A DNA stretch of 64,000 nucleotides from Paenibacillus tundrae (GCF_036884255.1 NZ_CP145605.1:558001-622000); one strand, 5' to 3'; positions 17,287 to 26,069 are shown, counted from the first letter of the stretch. Notes: generated by a model from the sequence alone, not told the origin. A program made the numbers and translations.

Positions 17287-18183
17287 GTGAGCGAAAAATG
17301 GAATGTCGAGCTGCATATGTCCCCCGTTGGATGGACAGCAGAAGTGAAGGCAGAGGTTCATGCACCTACAACTTTGAAGCCGAAAAAGGCTCATATAGAT
17401 TCGGGTACAACAGATACGAGGGTCGCTGCATCTGATGCATCTGGGAAGGGTGTAAACCATGCTTCCGCAGGTGAAGGTATGTATACGGTAACCTGCACGC
17501 TGCCACAATTTAATGAGGCAGCACGTGAGGCGATTTTGGCGGAACTGCGCGAACGTCCGCTAGCGCTGTATGCACTGCTGCGCAGCAGTGCGGCTCAAGC
17601 CCAAGCTCCGGTTCCAGCGGAGCTTGCAGCGCTGTTGCCTACCGCGGTGGGCTTCACGCAAGCGGCTGAGCCTACCGCGCAAGCCACGCTCGGAGCTGCT
17701 GCCACGTGCAGCTGCGGCAGCCCAGGCTGCGCGCATGTCGCCGCGGCGGTGCAGGCCGCAGCCGCGCGCTACGCGGCCGAGCCGCTGCTGCAGCTAGCGC
17801 ACGCCGGCTTGCCGCGCGAAGCGCTGCTTGCTGGCGTGCTGGGTTCATGGGCGGAGGAACTCGCCCTTGAACCCAGCGGCCCTGGCCGCGCAGCCGAGAC
17901 GGCTGGCCGCCCGCAGGCGCGGGGCGGCGAAGGCGGCGCTGCCGTCGGCGAGTGGATCGCCGAGGCTGCCGCGGAAGGCGCCATGCACCAGCCAGGGCCG
18001 GGCTTCGGCGCCGTGCAGGTGCAGCTGGCGCAGCCGGGCAAGCCGCCGGCAACGCCGGAGCTAACGGCGCTGCTGCCAGGCGTGCCGGCCGTTGCGGGGC
18101 TTACGCTAATCCGCGAGCGTGTAGCTGCGCGGATATGGCAGGCTGTCCAGAAGAAGAACAAGGGCAGCAAGGCAACCAAGTGA
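17287..18183 (+). CDS. SWIM zinc-finger protein, partner of SNF2 helicase
   Basis: Protein of 298 residues with one SWIM-type zinc finger, CSCGSPGCAHVAAA near residues 140-155 (C-x-C-x-n-C-x-H). SWIM fingers bind DNA or proteins and are often encoded beside SNF2 helicases. A GTG start at 17287 follows AAAGGGGG. The C-terminal two thirds are very rich in Ala, Gly, Arg and Pro, and the DNA from about 17640 to 18130 is far richer in G+C than its surroundings; long open frames on other strands there are a side effect. Many SWIM relatives are longer, so a shortened form is possible. Function beyond zinc binding is inferred from the neighbour. Confidence 0.75.
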   Translation: MSEKWNVELHMSPVGWTAEVKAEVHAPTTLKPKKAHIDSGTTDTRVAASDASGKGVNHASAGEGMYTVTCTLPQFNEAAREAILAELRERPLALYALLRSSAAQAQAPVPAELAALLPTAVGFTQAAEPTAQATLGAAATCSCGSPGCAHVAAAVQAAAARYAAEPLLQLAHAGLPREALLAGVLGSWAEELALEPSGPGRAAETAGRPQARGGEGGAAVGEWIAEAAAEGAMHQPGPGFGAVQVQLAQPGKPPATPELTALLPGVPAVAGLTLIRERVAARIWQAVQKKNKGSKATK

Positions 18184-18574
18184 TGCAAGGCGTTAAGCGG
18201 GGAGATCGTAGATCATCCCTGCTTATTTGTCATGGTCATCGCTTAGGCTTTCATTTTGACACATCTATGGAATTACCAATCGCTTGCTTGGAACGACAGC
18301 AACTGGGATTAGGCAATAAAAGGCTGAAAAACGGTCTAATATGCAGATCATCCCATCTGGGGTAATAATGAGTTCGGGTGAAGGGAGTCTTTAACGGTGG
18401 AGCTTCGCCCGCATATAAGGTATACTGTCGCAGGGGCAGAATGCTTTGATATATATCCCCCTGAACATAACAGATTGCAATATAAAAGGTTGTTCAGAAA
18501 GTCCACCTTTGATTACGAAGGAACCACCCTTTTTGAACACGCACTATAAAATGGATGGCGATAGGAGTTTTTAC
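18184..18574. other. 391-bp gap with short repeat, no gene seen
   Basis: Apart from the TTGAACACGCACT repeat at 18491-18545 and a TATACT box at 18421 that could be a -10 for the downstream gene, I see nothing recognisable. Open frames here lack ribosome sites. Confidence 0.5.
18491..18545 (+). repeat. Short dispersed repeat ending TTGAACACGCACT, copy 1
   Basis: Starts TGTTCAGAAAGTCC and ends TTTTTGAACACGCACTA, so TGTTCA and TGAACA form short inverted ends. A shorter copy is at 25965-25997, also just upstream of a gene. Confidence 0.55.
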
Positions 18575-19549
18575 ATGAAATCACGTACAGGCAGACAACG
18601 GAGCATCACAGTGATGCTGTCCTCATTTATATTATGCGGCATGTTGCTATCCGCTTGTCAGGACGGTTCGAGTGCGAATGAGAGCCAGAATCCGAGCACA
18701 GCAGGCAACACACAGCAGGAATCGGACGGCACAACCATTCATTTTACAGATGATACGGGAACAGATGGCAGCACTCCTAATGAGGGGCAGGATACCCCAG
18801 CTACAGATAGCGGTGAGGACACAGATCACGGTTCAGATGCAGCGTCAGAAGGGGAGAACCAAGGTTCCTCTGCTGATGGGAATGAAGCGACAGCAGATGA
18901 TCCTGTGATGCAGGAGCGTAGTGTCAGTGCATTGCAAAATACAATTGATAGTCAATCGGTCGTGACTAATGCAGAGGCGATGACTGTAATCGTCAACAAA
19001 CAGCGTAGCTTGCCAGAGGGTTATGAGCCGAGTGATCTCGTTGAACCCAATGTGAAGTTTTCTTTTGACGAGCCACATGAGAAACGGCACATGCGTAAGG
19101 AAGCTGCCGGGGCGTTGGAGGAGCTGTTCGCAGGTGCAAAAGCGGATGGCATTGAGCTTCGTGCCGTGTCTGGCTATCGTTCGTATCAACGCCAAGTATC
19201 CATCTACAACAATAATGTCAAAACTAAAGGTGAAGCATACGCTTCGCGTGTAAGTGCCGTACCAGGTCGAAGTGAGCATCAGACCGGACTTGCGATTGAT
19301 GTATCCAGCCCAAGTGTGGGCAATGTGCTTGAAGAAGTATTCGGATCATCCAAAGAAGGCCAATGGCTGGATGAGCATGCCGCAGAATACGGCTATGTGA
19401 TCCGGTATCCCGAAGGCGAAGAGGATGTGACGGGTTATGTTTATGAGCCATGGCACATTCGCTACGTGGGTAAGGAACTAGCGCAAGACATCGTTAAGAG
19501 TGGATTAACCCTCGAAGAATACTTTGATGAGGCGAATATCAAGTTGTAA
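18575..19549 (+). CDS. VanY-type D-Ala-D-Ala carboxypeptidase lipoprotein
   Basis: Cell-wall peptidase of 324 residues. A lipoprotein signal ends at LLSAC; about 100 residues of Ser/Thr/Asp/Glu-rich linker follow, then a VanY domain (about residues 165-315). Zinc and catalytic positions are visible in VSGYRSYQRQ, SEHQTGLAIDVS (His, Asp) and EPWHIRYVG (His). It would trim the terminal D-Ala of peptidoglycan stem peptides on the outer face of the membrane. The ATG at 18575 has AGGAG at 7-bp spacing; an ATG at 18551 lacks one. No van resistance genes are near, so this is likely housekeeping wall remodelling rather than glycopeptide resistance. Confidence 0.92.
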   Translation: MKSRTGRQRSITVMLSSFILCGMLLSACQDGSSANESQNPSTAGNTQQESDGTTIHFTDDTGTDGSTPNEGQDTPATDSGEDTDHGSDAASEGENQGSSADGNEATADDPVMQERSVSALQNTIDSQSVVTNAEAMTVIVNKQRSLPEGYEPSDLVEPNVKFSFDEPHEKRHMRKEAAGALEELFAGAKADGIELRAVSGYRSYQRQVSIYNNNVKTKGEAYASRVSAVPGRSEHQTGLAIDVSSPSVGNVLEEVFGSSKEGQWLDEHAAEYGYVIRYPEGEEDVTGYVYEPWHIRYVGKELAQDIVKSGLTLEEYFDEANIKL

Positions 19550-19601
19550 TAGTGTAGCTCGGCTAAGTTAGAGGTTGATGTAGGCCCTAATCAAATGATG
19601 T

Positions 19602-19661
19602 AAGCTCCTGTACAAACATGGAATGATCCAATCTTTCCTGTTTGTGTGGGGCTTTTTTTTG
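19602..19661 (+). terminator. Terminator after VanY-type gene
   Basis: AAGCTCCTGTACAAACA pairs with TGTTTGTGTGGGGCTT, followed by T8. Confidence 0.8.
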
Positions 19662-19802
19662 ATTTCATAGCGATTTTGAGTGTTCACATCGATTTTGTGT
19701 ATGCACAGCGCGGAGTAGTTAGGCTTGAAATGAATGGTCTAGACCTACGAAAGTTGGTATAGTTAGGAAAATAAACTTGATGATAAAGCGAGGGAATAGA
19801 GC

Positions 19803-20198
19803 ATGAGCAGACAGCAGGTGTTTACAGGTTCTCCTTGGGAGCCGCTTGTCGGTTATTGCCGGGCGATCAGAGTCGGCAATCGAATTGAAGTGGCAGGCAC
19901 AACGGCGATGCAGGATGGTGTCGTGGTAGGTGCAGGTGATCCATATGCACAGACCAGATTTATTTTGCAGACGATTGAGAAGGCATTGCAAGAATTAGGT
20001 GCAGACCTGACCCATGTTGTGCGAACTCGAATGTTCGTTACGGATATCTCTCGGTGGGAAGAAGTAGGTAAGGCGCACGGAGAATTCTTTGGACAGATCC
20101 AGCCTGTTGCCACCATGGTTGAAGTTAGTGCACTTATTGACCCTTTACTTATGGTAGAAATTGAGGTTGAAGCTGTAATCGAGTCTGAGGAAGCATAA
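19803..20198 (+). CDS. RidA/YjgF family protein
   Basis: Small cytosolic protein of 131 residues of the RidA superfamily, full length (VAGTTAMQDG, GDPYAQTRFILQTIEKAL, VATMVEVSALIDP). RidA enzymes hydrolyse reactive enamine/imine intermediates released by PLP enzymes. In the archetype an Arg in a TxARxxVEV-like motif holds the carboxylate; here the stretch is VATMVEVS, with Met in place of that Arg. So this member belongs to a Rid subfamily lacking the deaminase arginine and may do something else. ATG at 19803 with a GAGGGAA site. Monocistronic between two terminators. Confidence 0.88.
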   Translation: MSRQQVFTGSPWEPLVGYCRAIRVGNRIEVAGTTAMQDGVVVGAGDPYAQTRFILQTIEKALQELGADLTHVVRTRMFVTDISRWEEVGKAHGEFFGQIQPVATMVEVSALIDPLLMVEIEVEAVIESEEA

Positions 20199-20210
20199 AA
20201 AACATATAAA

Positions 20211-20263
20211 ATACCCTTACCCTGCCCTCAAAAGGACAAGCGGGTAAGGGTATTTTGTTTTTC
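20211..20263 (+). terminator. Terminator after RidA gene
   Basis: ATACCCTTACCC (20211-20222) pairs perfectly with GGGTAAGGGTAT (20242-20253) and is followed by a T-rich run. Confidence 0.9.
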
Positions 20264-20401
20264 TGACTAACACCAGCACTACTCATAATATTGCTTTTTA
20301 ATCGATCTTCATGCTGGAAGTCGTCCGATTTTTCATCCTAGGAGAAGTTTATAGTCTACAGGCTTTACAGTCTACTAGCTTGGGAAGCGTACCAAACCGT
20401 A

Positions 20402-21499
20402 TTACTTTGCTTGTTCAGCGTCTGTTTGTTCATCAGCTGTAGGTTGAGCGTCAGGTGTCTCTAATACCAGTTTCCAGGCTGTTCCGATCGGTGGCAGACT
20501 ACGCGTCAGCGTAGGGCTATAGAATCCAATCACTTTAGCACCTTCTGTCAGTTCGGTTAACTGGGCAGGATTGCCCTCGTGATCTACGAGTTGTGTCGCA
20601 TCCGTGATGTTCAAGATAACACGCTCTGGAGCTGTCTCTGTCAGGCGTGTGCCGGATATTTCGATCTGTGTTGTATCCGCTGTAGTCTGAACGCGTTCAA
20701 CTGTACCTGCTGTACCCAGAACTTCTAGGGGTGGTGTCTCAGCTTCTGATCCAGCCACATCCAATACCGTAATTTGATAGGTTGGTGTCTGTGGTGGTAA
20801 GCTGCGTGTGGTAATAGCAGAATGCACAGCTTCTACATTCATTCCTAGGGTAAGATCATCGAGCGAAATCTCTTTACCTTCAGCGGATTTGAATACGGTA
20901 TCATCATTGAGGTTAAGAACGATTCCATCCAGACCAGCTCCACCAATTTGCACAGATGGATAACTGCCGTCCTTATGAATTCTTGTAATAACACCGCGTT
21001 CGGTTATGTTCTTCACAGCTTCCTCCGATACGATGGTTACCGCGTTTCCGGTAGTCGTCACCTGTGCATGGAGAACTTTCTCGGCAAACGAAGCAGGAAC
21101 GTACAATGTGCCATTGATAATTTCCGGAGCTGTTCCTAGCGTGAGCAGCATCTTATTCACGGAATATTGATCTTGGCCTGTAACTACGCGTGTCCATAAG
21201 TTACCTTGGGTCAATTCGGCAGACTTATCTTCTTTGTTCCACTCAAGTTCATAGCCCAGAGCTTCGGTAAGACTCCGTAGTGCCAGCATAGGCTCTTTAT
21301 CCGCTGAAGTCTTGTAGCCATTAGCAGCAGGTGCGCCGTTTACGAGTACCTTAATTGTAGATGCCTGCTCTGTTTGAGCTGCTGCTGTAATCAGGGGTGC
21401 GGGCTGTATTGTGTTTGGTGCTGCTGCCAGTGCCGATCCTCCACCCAAAGCTAAGGATAGTGCCATAAGGGCGCTTATTTTTGTCGTGTTGTTGTTCAT
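20402..21499 (-). CDS. Secreted copper-amine-oxidase-like (stalk) domain protein
   Basis: Exported protein of 365 residues. The signal peptide ends at GGGSALAAAP. Residues about 45-155 are a copper amine oxidase N-terminal-like domain (GYELEWNKEDKSAELTQGN, LYVPASFAEKVL); residues 160-350 contain two beta-rich segments repeating a GTVERVQTTADTTQIEI-like pattern. In Paenibacillus such domains act as surface or matrix modules, not oxidases. The ATG at 21499 follows AGAAGGGA. It stands alone on its strand. The domain call is good; no enzymatic role is supported. Confidence 0.8.
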   Translation of the reverse strand: MNNNTTKISALMALSLALGGGSALAAAPNTIQPAPLITAAAQTEQASTIKVLVNGAPAANGYKTSADKEPMLALRSLTEALGYELEWNKEDKSAELTQGNLWTRVVTGQDQYSVNKMLLTLGTAPEIINGTLYVPASFAEKVLHAQVTTTGNAVTIVSEEAVKNITERGVITRIHKDGSYPSVQIGGAGLDGIVLNLNDDTVFKSAEGKEISLDDLTLGMNVEAVHSAITTRSLPPQTPTYQITVLDVAGSEAETPPLEVLGTAGTVERVQTTADTTQIEISGTRLTETAPERVILNITDATQLVDHEGNPAQLTELTEGAKVIGFYSPTLTRSLPPIGTAWKLVLETPDAQPTADEQTDAEQAK

Positions 21500-21855
21500 G
21501 GTTGATCTTCCCTTCTTATTTTAGATTGAGTCACAGTAATTGTTATGTTCAACCAGCTTTCGTGTTCTAGACGGGATATCTTGCTCCAGTGTTGCACTTT
21601 AGGACGCATTAGTAAGTGGCACTTGATTAATCTAGTGTCAACACGTCTGTTAGTTGAATCCAATGTTAACCAGCATGAATTGGATGTTTTTCTCAACTCG
21701 CAGGTTATGGCGAACCTGATCAGGTTAAATTCAAGTAAGTAGAAGTTCCTGTGAGAGCTAGTTGTCGCATGATCCGGTTGGAAACGGAGTATTGATCCAG
21801 CCTAACTGCGGGCACAATAGTGACAACAGGTTTGGAAAAGGAAGGGAGGATGAAG
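21500..21855. other. 356-bp divergent gap with one stem-loop
   Basis: Between divergent genes. AATCCAAT (21657-21664) pairs with ATTGGATG (21679-21686) followed by TTTTT, a small terminator-like or attenuator-like hairpin ahead of the oxidoreductase. No clear promoter or gene otherwise. Confidence 0.45.
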
Positions 21856-22926
21856 ATGAGCACCAAACAAATGCTGCACATCGGTATGATCGGAACAGGC
21901 TCCATTTCAGATCTGCATATGAGGTGTTATGCCAAGAATCCTAACGCGGTGATCTATGCCATCTGTGATTTGAATGAACAGCGTGCAACAGCGGCAGCCC
22001 AGAAGTACGAGGCACAGTCGGTGTATACCGATTATCGTGAGATGCTGAAAGATCCACATGTAGAAGCGGTAAGTATCTGTACGTGGAATAATACACATGC
22101 TGATTTTGCGATTGCCGCCCTTAAGGCAGGGAAACATGTTTTGCTGGAGAAGCCGGTGGCAACCAATGTGGAAGATGCGTTACGGATTGAAGAAGCGGTG
22201 AAGAGCAGTGGATGTACCTTCGTTGTGGGGTTTGTCAGGCGATATGACAACAACATGCAGATGCTTCATCAATTTATTCAGGCTGGGGAGTTTGGCGAAC
22301 TGTATTATGCGAAGGCGTCTATCCTGCGGCGTCTAGGTAATCCCGGAGGTTGGTTTGCTGACAAAAATAGATCCGGTGGTGGGCCACTTATTGATCTGGG
22401 TGTACATATTATTGATCAATGCTGGTATCTCATGGGATGCCCGAAGCCTGTATCGGTCAGTGGAAATACGTATTATAAGCTAGGGAATCGAGCGAATATT
22501 GAGCACCTATCCTTTTACAAAGCCGCGGACTATAGCTCTGCCGTGAACAATGTGGAGGATATGGCGAATGCCTTAATTCGTTTTGAGAATGGCGCTTCAC
22601 TTGCTGTGGATGTCAGTTTCACTTTACATGCGCAGCGTGACGAGTCTTACGTTAAACTATATGGAGAACGGGGCGGGTTCGAGCTGGAGCCGGAAACGCT
22701 GATTGTTACAGAGAAAAATAATACAATCCTTAACATAGAGCCCCAAGCCGATAATCCAGGTTTGCATATGCACAGCGCGTTTCAGAATCAGATTGATCAC
22801 TTTGTAGATTGTTGCCTGAATGGCACGGAGCCAATCAGCCCCATTGCTGACGGAGTTGCCTCCACTCGTATGTTATGCGCAATCTATGAATCTGCCGAGA
22901 AGGGGCATGAGATTCGTTTGGACTAG
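21856..22926 (+). CDS. Gfo/Idh/MocA family oxidoreductase
   Basis: NAD(P)-dependent sugar or cyclitol oxidoreductase of 356 residues. The Rossmann fold is at the N-terminus (IGMIGTGSISDLHMRCY), with the family's EKPVATN motif near residue 98 (catalytic Lys) and GGPLIDLGVHIIDQCWYLMG in the C-terminal domain (GGPLIDLGVHIID then QCWYLMG), including the conserved D and H. Two ATGs follow the GAAGGGAGG site; the one at 21856 has proper spacing, the one at 21850 has none. Substrate cannot be assigned; inositol-like or sugar substrates are typical. Monocistronic, with a terminator at 22948. Confidence 0.93.
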   Translation: MSTKQMLHIGMIGTGSISDLHMRCYAKNPNAVIYAICDLNEQRATAAAQKYEAQSVYTDYREMLKDPHVEAVSICTWNNTHADFAIAALKAGKHVLLEKPVATNVEDALRIEEAVKSSGCTFVVGFVRRYDNNMQMLHQFIQAGEFGELYYAKASILRRLGNPGGWFADKNRSGGGPLIDLGVHIIDQCWYLMGCPKPVSVSGNTYYKLGNRANIEHLSFYKAADYSSAVNNVEDMANALIRFENGASLAVDVSFTLHAQRDESYVKLYGERGGFELEPETLIVTEKNNTILNIEPQADNPGLHMHSAFQNQIDHFVDCCLNGTEPISPIADGVASTRMLCAIYESAEKGHEIRLD

Positions 22927-22947
22927 GGGACGCAGGGATGGAACGCC

Positions 22948-22993
22948 AAAAAGCATGCCACATCCGCTCGCTTGCGGAAAATGCATGCTTTTT
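22948..22993. terminator. Bidirectional terminator between convergent genes
   Basis: AAAAAGCATGC (22948-22958) and GCATGCTTTTT (22983-22993) are perfect complements, giving an A/T-flanked stem for both the oxidoreductase and the convergent gene at 23022. Confidence 0.88.
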
Positions 22994-23021
22994 AGGTGTT
23001 GATTCAGTCACTAGACTACTA

Positions 23022-23390
23022 TTATTTATTCAACGGTGAATCCTCGTACCCGGGATCTTCATAGTCTGTATCCTGCAGCCGGGACAGCACATTCATGCTC
23101 TCAATGGACTGCCGAGTATCCGGCGTACCGTGGTCATATAGAAATGTGTATAACAAGGTCATTCCATCCGAAAATTGCGCTGTCGCTTCATCGTGATCTG
23201 CTGACTTATAAGGCACCGGAGCTCGCTGCAGTGTGTACGCATCATCATCTTCCAGTACCTTCATCAGATCCTTTAACTGAACAAGCTCTTCATCGTTCAC
23301 CATGACTTCAAAAGGTGTTGATTCATGACGTTCACGTTCAATCAGATTGTGGCTTACCGAGACATAATAATGATCTTTGGCTTCCTGCAT
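23022..23390 (-). CDS. Conserved hypothetical protein, 122 residues
   Basis: Not recognised. An acidic, soluble protein (EVMVNDEELVQLKDLMKVLEDDD; split EVMVNDEELVQL/KDLMKVLEDDD) with no signal peptide or membrane segment. Its open frame, a GGGGG stretch before the ATG at 23390, and a shared terminator support it as a real gene. An upstream ATG at 23405 in the same frame is possible but lacks a well-placed ribosome site. It is convergent to the oxidoreductase and divergent from the MerR gene. No function is proposed. Confidence 0.7.
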   Translation of the reverse strand: MQEAKDHYYVSVSHNLIERERHESTPFEVMVNDEELVQLKDLMKVLEDDDAYTLQRAPVPYKSADHDEATAQFSDGMTLLYTFLYDHGTPDTRQSIESMNVLSRLQDTDYEDPGYEDSPLNK

Positions 23391-23627
23391 TCGTATAACC
23401 CCCATTTCAAAATGGAAATATCATCCTTCTACTGTTAATAAACAGCAGGTACCATCCTGAAACGAATAGCAAAGTATCGATACATCCCTTCAACCAAGGT
23501 CTGCCTTAATTGGTGTACTCTCTGAGAGTTTTGTTGAATTAGGATCGAAATACAGTCAGCTTTTTTAGCTTGAGTTCAGCTAGTATGTCTTCTATTATTT
23601 CTTCTATATTAACGATTAATTTAACCC

Positions 23628-23659
23628 TTGACTCTCCCCTATACGGGAAACTGTATACT
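23628..23659 (+). promoter_or_regulatory. MerR-type promoter with 20-bp spacer
   Basis: TTGACT (23628-23633), a 20-bp spacer containing TCCCCTATACGGGA, and TATACT (23654-23659). The over-long spacer with a central dyad is the hallmark of promoters activated by MerR-family untwisting, so the regulator probably controls its own operon. Confidence 0.85.
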
Positions 23660-23690
23660 CACATTATGTTGAAGATAGGAGGTGAACTTG

Positions 23691-24509
23691 TTGTTCAAAA
23701 TCAGTGCGTTTTCCAGGCTAAGTAAGGTTTCCTTAAAAACACTACGTTATTACGACCAGATTGGCATACTTAAGCCGCGAAAGGTAGATCACGATACAGG
23801 TTATCGCTACTATTCGGCAGATCAGCTTCTTGAGCTTAACCGAATCTTGATGTATAAGGAATTGGGTTTTACATTGCCACAGGTCTCACAATTGCTTCAA
23901 GAGGATATTACATTGGAGAATATTCAAGGCATGTTCAAGCTGAAGCGAAGTGAGATTCAACAGATTATCGATACAGAGCAGGCTAAGCTCCTACGAATTG
24001 AGGAACGTATGCAACTGATCGAACAAGAGGGACAATTGGAAACAGGGCAAGAGATTAGAATTAAGGCGGAAGGTGCCCAATCGTTCCTTTATCAGAAGGC
24101 ATATGGGCGGGAAGAGGATATCCCGAACCTGATTCGTCAGATGGATCAATCCATCACCAAAGAGATTCGTGGATGTATTCAAGGGACTCAGGTTGTCCTG
24201 TGGAGAGAAATCGATGGCAAAGAGGATGAGTTTGAGTTTGAAGTGGGTTACTTTTTGACCTGTGAGCTGCGTACAACTCCAGAGCCATTCGAGCTACGAA
24301 CCCTTTCTCCTGAGCCAATGATGGCTACGATGGTTTTTCATTCAGATTCAACGTTTGATGGTGCTGCCTGTGTTCATTTAGCCAAATGGATTGAAGCCAA
24401 CAACTATCAGATCAATGAGAACGAAGCGGGTAGGGAGCTATATGTACTGTTATCCCCAGAACAAGATGCAAAGTGTATAGAGATACAGATTCCAATACGA
24501 ACGAGATAA
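23691..24509 (+). CDS. MerR family regulator with GyrI-like effector domain
   Basis: Transcription activator of 272 residues similar to BltR/BmrR. The N-terminal winged helix is ISAFSRLSKVSLKTLRYYDQ, followed by a dimerising helix (about residues 75-120) and a C-terminal GyrI-like drug-binding domain. The ribosome site AGGAGG ends at 23682; a TTG at 23691 (or 23688) has correct spacing, giving the typical MFKISAFS start, whereas the GTG at 23682 overlaps the site. It is followed 19 bp later by an MFS efflux gene. By analogy with BmrR-Bmr it would sense lipophilic toxic compounds and switch on the pump. Confidence 0.92.
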   Translation: MFKISAFSRLSKVSLKTLRYYDQIGILKPRKVDHDTGYRYYSADQLLELNRILMYKELGFTLPQVSQLLQEDITLENIQGMFKLKRSEIQQIIDTEQAKLLRIEERMQLIEQEGQLETGQEIRIKAEGAQSFLYQKAYGREEDIPNLIRQMDQSITKEIRGCIQGTQVVLWREIDGKEDEFEFEVGYFLTCELRTTPEPFELRTLSPEPMMATMVFHSDSTFDGAACVHLAKWIEANNYQINENEAGRELYVLLSPEQDAKCIEIQIPIRTR

Positions 24510-24528
24510 CGGAAGAAGGTGAAGTGAA

Positions 24529-25707
24529 TTGAAGAACAAAGGCATTATCTATATTCTAGCCCTGGCTGTTTTTCTAATCGGAACGATTGAATATATTATT
24601 ACAGGCGTCATTGAGATGATTGCAGCAGACTTGGGCGTACTAACCTCCGAAGCCGGGTTACTGGTAACGGTATTTGCTCTGGCAGCCGCTATAATTGCCC
24701 CGATTATGATCACACTTACGATCAATCTAGATCGTAAGAAATTACTAATGACGACCCTTGGTGTATTTATTGCGAGTAACGGACTTATGTTCTTGGATCT
24801 CACTTATGAAGCTATGCTGTGGATCCGAATTGTGCAAGGAGCAAGTGGTGGTATGGCTACCGTAGTAGCGATGGCCGTAGCGACACGGCTCGTTCAACAA
24901 GAACGAAGAGGCAATGCCATCGGGGTTATTCTGATGGGACTTAGCAGCTCGCTAGTGCTGGGTGTACCAATCGGTACATTTTTTAGTGAGATGTTTGGCT
25001 GGAGAGTTCTATTTATTCTAATTGGTGTATTAAGCATTGTTCCCTTGTTGATCATCTATAAGAAGGTTCCGTCCATCAAGGAAGAAGAGAAGGCTAGCCT
25101 CAGCATGCAGCTTTCTATTATGAGAAATCCGACTATTCTGACCGCTTTACTAATTACATTATTGTATGTCGGCGGTTACGCTACACTGTTCACGTATATT
25201 ACGCCTTTCTTGCAGGCGACATCTTCACTTTCCATGACCGAGATTAGCGGTGTTCTCTTCCTTGCAGGCATTTGTAGCTTTGTTGGCTCTAAAGTAGGCG
25301 GGCAATTGGCCGATGCCAGAGGTGTGAAGTTCACTATTTTCCTAGGGCTGATTTTACAAGGAGTTACGCTGCTTTTATTTGCTCTAGCTGGAGTTAATCT
25401 AATCATATTAATCTTGGTTTTAATGATCTTTATGTTAGCAACGTGGAGCATTTCTCCGGCGCAGCAACTATATCTGGTTAAACTAGCACCTCGTAATCCG
25501 GATATTGCCCTGAGCGTAAATACATCGTTCATTCAATTTGGTTTTGCACTTGGATCGGGATTAGGCGGGCTTGTCATCAGCCGTACCTCTGTCCTGTATT
25601 TGAATTGGCTGGGTTTTGCCGCTGTGGGTATAGCCTTGCTTCTTGCTATCGTACTGTTCACGAGAAGGAGCAGAGCTGAAACTTCTATGGCTACGAGATC
25701 TCTATGA
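24529..25707 (+). CDS. MFS drug efflux transporter (DHA1 type)
   Basis: Proton-driven exporter of 392 residues with 12 predicted membrane segments. Family marks include LDRKKLLMTTLG in the loop between helices 2 and 3 and GNAIGVILMGLSSSLVLGVPIGTFF (GNAIGVILMGLSSSL/VLGVPIGTFF), the motif C region of antiporters. A TTG start at 24529 follows GAAGAAGGTG. Co-transcribed with the MerR-type activator immediately upstream, whose promoter has the induced-type spacer, so expression is likely drug-inducible. The substrate is not deducible. Confidence 0.92.
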   Translation: MKNKGIIYILALAVFLIGTIEYIITGVIEMIAADLGVLTSEAGLLVTVFALAAAIIAPIMITLTINLDRKKLLMTTLGVFIASNGLMFLDLTYEAMLWIRIVQGASGGMATVVAMAVATRLVQQERRGNAIGVILMGLSSSLVLGVPIGTFFSEMFGWRVLFILIGVLSIVPLLIIYKKVPSIKEEEKASLSMQLSIMRNPTILTALLITLLYVGGYATLFTYITPFLQATSSLSMTEISGVLFLAGICSFVGSKVGGQLADARGVKFTIFLGLILQGVTLLLFALAGVNLIILILVLMIFMLATWSISPAQQLYLVKLAPRNPDIALSVNTSFIQFGFALGSGLGGLVISRTSVLYLNWLGFAAVGIALLLAIVLFTRRSRAETSMATRSL

Positions 25708-25928
25708 TTCGACTGTGGTTGTAGGGTTCTACTCAAAATGGTAATATTAGTCATGAGATGCATACAAAGGAGCATATACCTGATCATGTGGACTACTCTG
25801 TAAAGATAATTATTCGAAAATATGCCGATAAGCGCTTGTTCAAAAAGCTTGCTGTACAACGTTTTATTTGGCATCTTTTCTATTCATCTTACAGGGTATG
25901 CAGGTTAAGGTATGACATAAACCATGCG
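25708..25928. other. Gap after efflux gene, nothing recognised
   Basis: About 220 bp with small open frames lacking good start contexts. It ends at the terminator at 25929. Possibly a long 3' untranslated region of the efflux operon. Confidence 0.4.
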
Positions 25929-25953
25929 CGGATACCTTCGGGTATCCGTTTTT
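25929..25953 (+). terminator. Strong terminator with TTCG tetraloop
   Basis: CGGATACC (25929-25936), loop TTCG, GGTATCCG (25941-25948), then T5. It is the first strong stop downstream of the MerR/MFS operon. Confidence 0.92.
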
Positions 25954-25964
25954 ACTTATAGAGG

Positions 25965-25997
25965 TGTTCAAATAGTCTGTCCTTTTGAACACGCACT
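25965..25997 (+). repeat. Short dispersed repeat ending TTGAACACGCACT, copy 2
   Basis: TGTTCAAATAGTC...CCTTTTGAACACGCACT, the same ends as 18491-18545 with about 20 bp of the middle missing. It sits 70 bp upstream of the next gene. Confidence 0.55.
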
Positions 25998-26069
25998 TAT
26001 ATGGATAAATGCATCTCCATTGGAATCTTACCTGCCTATCCTCCTAAATATGAAATGGAGGAATATCGA

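Noticed and set aside
17570..18188. Long alternative-frame ORFs within the SWIM gene
   Set aside because: They follow from very high GC (few stop codons) and lack starts and ribosome sites; the plus-frame SWIM protein explains the region.
18575..19549. Vancomycin resistance determinant
   Set aside because: A VanY-type domain alone is common in wall metabolism, and no vanRS, vanH, vanA or vanX-like genes are present.
25758..25961. 67-codon ORF after the MFS efflux gene
   Set aside because: It runs through the strong terminator at 25929-25953 and shows no protein-like conservation features.
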